Positions 57,749 to 64,000 of a DNA stretch of 64,000 nt are shown piece after piece; within the stretch, counting starts at the first letter, position 1; each line of letters begins with the position of its first letter. The notes under the pieces were generated by a model that saw nothing but the letters and a program-made list of their open reading frames with translations, was not told where the DNA came from and made no database searches. This DNA is from Atopsyche davidsoni (lineage: Eukaryota > Arthropoda > Insecta > Trichoptera > Hydrobiosidae), in contig JAILWY010000023.1 of the NCBI GenBank assembly GCA_022113835.1, positions 16,242,001 to 16,306,000 of the forward strand, written 5' to 3'. The position numbers and the translations under genes were made by a program.

Positions 57749-58093
57749 ATCACCAAAATACCACAGTGGATAATCAATCCATACGGTTACATTGAAGAAT
57801 CGGAAGTCATACTACAAGAAGAACTGATCGGAATAAGCACTAATGAAGAACTGAAGGTGTAGTTTAGAAAAGGATATCACCAATTTTGGTTTCAGAGAGA
57901 CATACCTGCTATTTATCCTGCTTTATGTACTATCTCAAGATGGTTTTTGATAGCTTTACCATCTTCATTCCTCGTGGAAAAAATAAATAGATTGGAAATC
58001 ACTTGGCGAGGAGATATAAAGTTAAATCTGACTTATTTGAAGCCAAATATTGAAAGTTTCCTATCAAAGCATAAGACTCATCCCTCCCATTAA
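57749..58093 (+). pseudogene. hAT transposase C-terminal remnant (ZBED5-like type)
   Basis: A single phase of 115 codons carries the hAT dimerisation tail: ALPSSFLVEKINRLEI, then RGDIKLNLTYLKPNIESFL, ending at TAA 58091-58093. Upstream are IPQWIINPYGYIEE and EEL-type helices. One in-frame TAG lies at 57860-57862. The usual segment after LVEK (about a dozen residues) is missing, so the copy is also deleted. The N-terminal DNA-binding and catalytic parts are absent. Confidence 0.8.
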
Positions 58094-58159
58094 TAGTATT
58101 GATTTTTTTTTGTGACTGTTACTATATTTGCATTTCATGTGTTTTTATTTATAAAGGTA

Positions 58160-58250
58160 TACAGTAAAACCTCGATATAACGGACCCCTGTTTAACGGAT
58201 TTCGGATATAACGGACAAAAAATCCGATCAAATTTAAAAATTCAATATTA
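58160..58250 (+). mobile_element. Pogo/Tigger-like terminus nested in the hAT element
   Basis: TA then CAGTAAAACCTCGATATAAC at 58162-58181, with GGATATAACGGAC repeated nearby. This is the form of a pogo/Tigger end. No right terminus follows, so it is a solo or deleted end, or was carried by the hAT copy. Confidence 0.45.
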
Positions 58251-58332
58251 GCAAGGCAGGGGGTCTACGAAAAACAGGAAAACTCGACAAGGGGTCGATG
58301 GGACAAAAAGTTTGAGAGCCTATGCTCTAAAT

Positions 58333-59040
58333 AAACATCTGCATTGAACTAATCAATACACATAACAATTACGGCGTCAGTTTTTATAAAGTAGTTTAAT
58401 ATAAAGTTTTCAACATATAAACATTGAAAACCTTGATTTGATAAACGCTTTACACCAATCACTTAAAACGATAAATATTAGGTATTTCCTTAGTCTTCTT
58501 TTGGTTTTTTTTTTACTATGGGGTAGTTTCGTTTTTAAGCAATCGTTTAAATATTATTTTTGAGCAGGCTTCTAATAACTTGCGCTTACGTGGTCCTCGT
58601 ACGAGCTTCTCATCTCGTGGTCTTGTATCAATAGAGCGATGGTGTAATTTTCTGCGTTACCAACGAACATCCACGGTCTTTTTCGTTTCTTTTTTCGGAT
58701 GTAAATGGTAAAAAAATGTACGATTCATCGACTGATTCTGTTAACGATATCGAAAACGGAGAATCATGCAGAAACTAATCTTCTGAATGAATTGTAATTT
58801 ATTTTATTTTTATGATTTATATTTCAGGAAAAGTAAAACAAATTTTTAGCACTAAGTTATTGCAGTATTATTGTATCGAACTGTTATCAAAACTCAACGA
58901 TACTGTTAAAAAAATTACACAGAAATAATAAAACTTAGAATACAAAATAAAGTGTAACAATAAAACTCTCAACATAACAAACACTGCATAAAATTGATAC
59001 GATATAGAATATAGACTAACTCGACCAGCCATAAAGTTTA
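58333..59040. other. AT-rich stretch with small mixed block
   Basis: Mixed sequence at 58575-58690 (CGTGGTCCTCGTACGAGC); no coding signal. Confidence 0.4.
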
Positions 59041-59377
59041 TCGTTATTTGACAGATTTTATATGGGGACTTTTATTCTTCATATATATTTCATAAGGCCG
59101 TTAAACTTAAAAGTTACATTTCCCCGCTCTTTATAAGACCTCCTTAGTCTGGCCGTTAGGAGACCAGACATATTGGCCTTTCGATGGATAAAGGACCTCC
59201 GCAGGGTCGTTAAGTGAACTACACTTAAAATACATTGTCTGGTACTACCCGCTTGTTTTCGTATGCCGGTTTTTAGATGCAATATTGTTTTACGCTTTTT
59301 TTACTATCTTATCTAGGTCGCTACTCAATAATACTATAAATGTCTGCGTAATCTTTTTTATTGACAGAATACTTAAG
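59041..59377. other. Mixed block
   Basis: Contains GTCTGG...CCAGAC inverted strings (59147-59169). The 67-codon minus frame has no domain. Confidence 0.3.
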
Positions 59378-59443
59378 TTGCCTATACATGTCGCAACACA
59401 ACCGACAACCGAACGATCACTGGCCAATAGAGTCCTCTTTTGC
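59378..59443. repeat. Dispersed repeat, copy 2
   Basis: Matches 31498-31563, sharing the ACACAACCGAC(A/G)ACC core and AGTCCTCTTTTGC or GCGTCCTCTTTTGC. Confidence 0.55.
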
Positions 59444-59789
59444 GATGATTACTTAGAAAAATCCTTAAAAAAAAATTGTATCGTGTATAGTATATAATAT
59501 AATCAACCTAACACAATCTGTACATATATTTTTAAAAAACACGAGCAACTTAACAATAATATTATTATTAATATTTATTTCATGCTATAAAAAGTAACCA
59601 AGGGTGGCGACTGAAATTTTTAGAGAACCTTTCTATGTTATCAATTTTTTTTTTAATTTCTAGATGTGGCAGCGTCTGATTTTTTTATGAGGCTACTTTA
59701 AGGATGAAGAAACAAACCACTGGAATATTAGAGCCTAAGTAAAATATTTGCGTAGGTTTATTTTTTAAGAGGCTTTTATCTGTCAGCAA

Positions 59790-59900
59790 GTAATGTATTA
59801 TATATTGGGTGTCATGTCGTGTTTCTTCTTTAATGTTCCGACGTTTCGATTCCGGAAACGTCGTTACTTAAAAAATCTAATGAACTCGTTGAACTCTTTT
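59790..59900 (-). mobile_element. Possible Penelope-like terminal remnant with hairpin
   Basis: CGACGTTTC (59839-59847) and GAAACGTCG (59855-59863) form a perfect 9-bp hairpin. On the minus strand TCGAAACGTC matches the 3' half of hammerhead-like element ends (compare 24092-24100), but no CUGANGA is present. Confidence 0.25.
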
Positions 59901-59939
59901 CTATTACTCAAAGCTTTCCACGTTATAGATCATTAATCC

Positions 59940-60310
59940 TTAATACCAGAAAAAATCACCAAAACCTCTCAGGAAGGCGCATAAAGTCACCCTCGGCCAA
60001 AAGGAAAATATAATGCATTAAATCCACATATAACCAAAAACACGATGACGGGGGGCCAATTGCTGAGAAAAAACCAGAAATAATAGAAGCGGAAAGAGAA
60101 GGAAGAATGGAAACGAGGAAAAACTAAATAACCCATGCGGCGTCTCACCGGACCTCTATCTGCGTCCTTGTCTCCTCCTCCATGGCAAATGCAGCCCATT
60201 TCTCTCGATTATTGCGCCGGCCCGTTCACTTCCGACACTGCTCAACGCGAGTCCAGCATCCAGACATGTGACTCTCGAGTGTAAACGCTCGCCCTAAGAT
60301 TCGATACTAA
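59940..60310. promoter_or_regulatory. Mixed-composition island
   Basis: Balanced sequence with the minus-strand frame 59987-60199 (no domain) and CpG-rich end 60215-60290. Confidence 0.25.
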
Positions 60311-60407
60311 ATCAATTATCAATATAAATGCATTTAAGATATTATTCATGCACTTAGACTGTATTCTTCCGTGCTTCCACGAAAGAGTCTTTGTTGAATT
60401 GTTTATT

Positions 60408-60570
60408 ATTTTTGAGTAAAATACTTAAGTGATTTTCAACGTGTTCGTTTTTATTTGTGACCGGTTTCGCCAACCTTTCACGTTGGCATTATCAAACAGA
60501 GAAAATCACTCAAGTATTTTACTCAATAATATTTAAATGGAATCCCACCAAGTACTCTCTGTCAAGAATA
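60408..60570 (+). mobile_element. Family 1 foldback element, copy F (short)
   Basis: Left arm complete through the hammerhead-like motif; right arm reduced to GAAAATCACTCAAGTATTTT and the tail. A perfect 14-bp duplication TTGAATTGTTTATT flanks it at 60394-60407 and 60571-60584. The target begins TTGAATT, like the tail end of copies A and D, which would suit priming by microhomology during reverse transcription. Confidence 0.85.
60456..60498 (-). ncRNA. Hammerhead-like ribozyme motif, family 1 copy F
   Basis: Minus-strand order: UGU (60498-60496), UUGAUAA (60495-60489), extra U, GCCAAC, loop GUGAAAG, GUUGGC, GAAAC, CG, GUC (60461-60459), ACA. Helix II is 6 perfect pairs and UGU/ACA pair as the start of helix I. 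The most intact family 1 motif. Confidence 0.5.
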
Positions 60571-60584
60571 TTGAATTGTTTATT

Positions 60585-61000
60585 GACTGTATTATTTTAC
60601 GTACGCAAATTTGTATTTGAATATAAATACTTATGCTATATTATTCTTGTGCTTAGACAATGTTATTCTACATATTCTCTGATGATGTTAAATTCATTAT
60701 ATTATTTATGTAATAAAGCTATAAGTATTATTTTACATATCGAAGACAGGCTGGTTTAATTCTGAACACTGCATACTTAATAATTATAATAAACACTTAT
60801 TTTTATTGTGGCACATTTTCATCTTAAAAGTTGATAGAATTATATGGAATAACTTGTCACGGCTTGATAAAAAATATAATTGATTCAGGATCCAATATTA
60901 CTTGCACCAATTAAATTCTAGAATACTCAAGTAATAGCATTTAATTCACCTTTTTACGTAATCTAACTTAAAAAGCAATATCATTGTATTTTCGTGTGTA
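60585..61000. other. AT-rich stretch, no gene seen
   Basis: Nothing recognised. Confidence 0.5.
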
Positions 61001-61235
61001 AGCCATGCATGAGTCCCGGCTTCATCCCCCACCCTCGGCACTACTACCCCAAGGGGGGTTGCTAACTAAGACTGTAATGGCCGTTGCAAAAATGTTTATG
61101 GCCATGGCGGCGATCGGTTTTTTTTGTTTCTGGATTAAGAGCCTCCACCCTGAGTATGTAGTCTGTTTTATTAATAAAAAGCACCCCCAATTCTGTCTTA
61201 ATGAAAGATTATTATGTTTTCTCAATTTATGTTGA
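61001..61235. other. Mixed block
   Basis: Contains GGCCATGGCGGCGATCGG at about 61101 (YY1/Pho-like GCCATGGC, as at 49002). Opposed frames of 76 and 67 codons without domains. Confidence 0.3.
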
Positions 61236-61860
61236 GGTAGTGAACTTTTTTTTTCCTATACTTATAAATTAAAATAATCAAATCCTTTCATAAGTGATTG
61301 TAATTTGATTAATAATATTCGGTTGAAATGGTTATTCGGTAATATTTATTTTGTTTGTTATTAATAAAGTGGGAAACCAAATTCAATAAAAACTTTTTAA
61401 AAATAATGGAAAAATTCTTTTTAAATTTTTAAAAAAATTACTTGTGCTGTTGTCTCTAAATAATAAATAGTTAAGATAATTCAGAATGATTAACTGATTT
61501 TTAATATTAACTTTAAAAAAAAATTTGAGTATCAAAATATATCTGTTATAAATGACTACTTTGGAGAAGTACTATAATGATTTTGGTAAATTATAAAATA
61601 AAAAGGCTGTTATTAACAATAAAAAGGTAGCATCAACGCCATCTAGTAATCAGACTAATAATGTCATTTAAAAAATATAAAAAAAACGTTAAATGGCCAT
61701 ACAGCAAAGACTCAAACCATTTTATATTTTTTTATGAAATATATAACAATAACGCTACTACATTCCTAACAATATAAAAAATATTCAAAAAAATAAATTC
61801 AACTAGAGTAGAATATGAGCTTTGAAAAATTTTAAATAAATATTTAAAAAAATTAATCTC
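61236..61860. other. AT-rich stretch with dispersed short motif
   Basis: 61614-61655 shares TTAACAA and GCATCAACGCCATCTAGTAA with 14391-14435. Confidence 0.4.
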
Positions 61861-62160
61861 ATAAAAAACACATTAGTTGCGCCACCCCCCGCTAGATGTC
61901 GCTAGCATGAGAACCCTGTGGGGTGAGATTTCCGCGAGCATGCGCGGGATTTCCCCTGTCCGAGTAATTCGCGAGCCTCCCCCTCCCCCTCCCCCACCCC
62001 CAGCCCCACCCCCTCCCCCTCCCCTACGGGACTCGTTATGTAAACGGAACCCTTTTACATAAAGATATGTGTGAAATTAGAAGGGGCGAACGGCGCCTGC
62101 GCGGGGGATGGAGCTAAATGCCGGACAAAATGGCGGACGGAAAATAATACCGAGAAAATA
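61861..62160. promoter_or_regulatory. GC-rich island
   Basis: C-rich tract 61977-62023 and CpG-rich GAACGGCGCCTGCGCGGGG near 62088, followed by AAAATGGCGGAC. The proline-rich 61-codon frame is low-complexity. Regulatory element or promoter candidate. Confidence 0.3.
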
Positions 62161-63364
62161 ACGAAATGCTATAAATTCTGTTGATTATATAAACATTTAT
62201 TTTACACACAAATTAAATATAAACGACAGAACTAATGCAAGACAATTGAGAAATATTTAGCTTTAATGACGCATCGTAAAACTGGTTCATAGGATTTGTA
62301 TCCGAAAGGTGATACAAGCAAATTTAAATTAATATTTTCTTAATTACCGCTTTAAATATATTGCATAATAAAACGTTTTTATTCGACACATTTAAAGCAT
62401 GTATCTAATATTTTTTTTACCTTTATGTAATACCAAAAATATGACTCCAGAACAAATCGATACGATGAGATCGAAAGACACGGCTTAATACCTAAGTCAC
62501 ATTTGTAACAATAAATGTCAGCGTAAATGAAAAAAATCAGGTTAGCGTTTTTAAAACTTGGAGCCGTGTATTTTTTTATCCTTATTTTACGATCGGAAGA
62601 TCTAAGCTCAGAAAACCGAAGTGTGAGAAATCTATAAACTCCGTCTTTTATTTGAACGTGTTTTATTATTTTACATAAATATTAAAAAATAATTGGTCCC
62701 AGATTTGAACAATAAACATCACAATTGTCTCGGAAAGGTGTAAATATTGAATAACTATTTATATTATCACAAGAATACCATCACAAGTCCTTAAGAATTG
62801 TTTCATCAAATATATCATAGATCATTTTCATTATTATTCCCAGTCAAAGACGAATTCCAAAATCTATTGGTATATTTTTTATATATTTCTAATAAACAGA
62901 AATGTATTCAAAGACTTACTAATAAAATATATTTATATGATTTCATCGTACATCAAACAATTCATATAACTTCTCTGTTCATTATTAAGTATTACGCAAA
63001 AATGTGTCAGCGATTTTGTTATATTTATTTTATATTTGTTTTATTGGTTAGGAGTATCAATGACCTTCCGCCATATTTATTTTCTCGTACATATTTTGGA
63101 TGTGATTATTTGAATCAGGATAAAAAATACATAAAACAGAGCGAAACAAATAGTCATTCTTCTAGGCCAGGGTTTCTCAAAATATATGTGATTGGTGTGT
63201 AGTGAATATTAGCCTCTTTCGCTAATAGCTTAATTCAATAATTAAGTAAATATATGAATAAAAATATTATATTAAGTTTTATGTTATATTTTGTCTGAGA
63301 ACTATAAGCGACAAATATTTTTAAAAAAAATTACAGAACCACATGAAAACATATGTTTTTAATG
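62161..63364. other. AT-rich stretch, no gene seen
   Basis: A 134-codon plus frame (62798-63202) is AT-driven without a domain. CAGGGTTTCTCAAA at about 63168 is hAT-end-like but unpaired. Confidence 0.45.
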
Positions 63365-63376
63365 ATATTAAATAAA

Positions 63377-63635
63377 TCTTGTTAAGGGACAAAGCATTTG
63401 ATTCGTGAAGATCCATTGTTATAATGATAAAAGTACCTTTGTATTTTATCTTCACTTTGAGTTTATTAAAATTATTTACATTACTAGTTTCGACCCAATA
63501 CACTGGGTCATCATCAGATGCATAACTAAACTAAAATCTTAACTATAACTAAACTAAATTGATGACGAAAAAAGTAATGCAAATAATTTTAATAAACTCA
63601 AAGTGAAGACAAAACACAAAGGTACTTTTATCATT
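63377..63635 (+). mobile_element. Family 2 foldback element, copy 2
   Basis: Tail first (63377-63419, TTAAGGGACAAAGCATTTG), then inverted arms sharing TCTTCACTTTGAGTTTATT and its complement. A perfect 12-bp duplication ATATTAAATAAA flanks at 63365-63376 and 63636-63647. The left arm keeps a full hammerhead motif; the right arm is reduced to TTGATGACGAAAAAAGTAAT (63559-63578), with helix II deleted. Same architecture as copy 1 in opposite orientation. Confidence 0.85.
63477..63522 (-). ncRNA. Hammerhead ribozyme motif, family 2 copy 2
   Basis: Minus-strand order: UGCAU (63522-63518), CUGAUGA (63517-63511), extra U, GACCC (63509-63505), loop, GGGUC (63496-63492), GAAAC, UA, GUA (63484-63482), AUGUA (63481-63477). 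Helix II is 5 perfect pairs and helix I 5 pairs including one G-U. GUA still satisfies the NUH cleavage rule. Helices are kept although bases differ from copy 1. Confidence 0.65.
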
Positions 63636-63647
63636 ATATTAAATAAA

Positions 63648-64000
63648 ATTACGAGCATGTTATAAAATACATTTTGTTACAAAGTAAAGAATTAATTTAA
63701 CTGTTACCATAAAACCGCCCAGATTTTTGACATTATAATATTAATGTCAAACAGCATGGCACCACCTTTATATGCAAAAATGGAAGACACTTAGTCCGTA
63801 AGATCGTTTTCTTGAGTGTATAACACCCAAGAAACCAAATCAACTCATGCAAAACACAAAATAATACACAAAACAACCACAGTTTCAATAAAATTTAAAT
63901 ACAAACACATCATTTAAATATTATAACATTTTTTTCACTTTGGTAAACGACTGATCTAGAAAACCGTTAGAGCCATACTGAATATTTCAGATTAAAAAAA
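63648..64000. other. AT-rich end of window, no gene seen
   Basis: Nothing recognised. Confidence 0.5.

Larger units (their letters stand above)
57609..58324 (+). mobile_element. hAT transposon copy with target duplication
   Basis: Left end CATTGGTTCCCAAAGTGG and right end (complement) CATAGGCTCTCAAACTTT are matching hAT-type termini (12 of 16 positions). The perfect 8-bp duplication CTCTAAAT flanks at 57601-57608 and 58325-58332, the length typical of hAT. The element is internally deleted to 716 bp but keeps the end of its transposase. A foreign end resembling pogo/Tigger lies inside at 58162. Confidence 0.85.

Noticed and set aside
63168..63181. CAGGGTTTCTCAAA as a hAT end
   Set aside because: Unpaired, and no target duplication.
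62798..63202. 134-codon plus frame as a membrane protein
   Set aside because: AT-driven hydrophobic codons, no conserved motif, and a TE-like string lies inside it.
1..64000. CRISPR array, rRNA, prokaryotic operon or viral genome
   Set aside because: No spaced direct repeats, no rRNA signature, no dense coding or ribosome-binding-site pattern, and no viral gene set.

Overview
This 64 kb window looks like non-coding eukaryotic DNA, most plausibly from an arthropod and probably an insect. The reasons are a strongly AT-rich background, many (TA)n and homopolymer tracts, decayed transposons of animal type (hAT, pogo-like, mariner-like, a non-LTR reverse transcriptase tail), and no long open frame on either strand (the longest is about 160 codons and looks like chance). 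I cannot name the species or the host locus. No intact protein-coding gene, rRNA or functional tRNA gene can be supported. A giant intron or a regulatory gene desert fits best (inference).

The clearest biology is mobile. Two unrelated foldback families share one architecture: two inverted arms, each derived from the same hammerhead-ribozyme-like motif, plus a unique tail on one side, flanked by 11-15 bp direct repeats. Family 1 has six recognisable copies (about 87-319, 5410-5719, 16358-16490, 19626-19854, 27169-27376, 60408-60570) and two diverged relatives (21372-21512, 43898-44042). Family 2 has two copies (19868-20122, 63377-63635). A third, single hammerhead-like motif lies at 24061-24108. 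Hammerheads of this type are known from Penelope-like retroelements and retrozymes, so these are probably non-autonomous relatives moved by reverse transcription. In family 1 the core reads UUGAUAA instead of CUGANGA, which swaps the C3:G8 core pair for U3:A8.

Other elements are a hAT copy with a perfect 8-bp target duplication and a recognisable transposase C-terminus (57609-58324), a 402-bp pogo-like element (25149-25550), a 253-bp element with perfect 35-bp inverted repeats (32593-32845), a mariner-like end (35107-35290), a broken non-LTR reverse transcriptase tail (35388-35716), and a tRNA-like SINE head (about 4761). A four-unit tandem repeat with an A-B-B-A order of subtypes spans 52187-53272, and a degenerate 115-158 bp tandem spans 34247-34640.

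Scattered through the AT-rich background, roughly every 1-2 kb, are GC-rich islands of 100-400 bp. They carry CCAAT boxes, palindromic CRE sites, E-boxes, AAGATGG (YY1/Pho-like) motifs and short perfect inverted repeats. They look like regulatory or conserved non-coding elements, or alternative promoters. Four places carry splice-site pairs or strong donors that could mark small exons (5258-5390 minus, 41501-41541 plus, 56399-56504 plus, 57459-57526 minus); these are leads, not gene calls.
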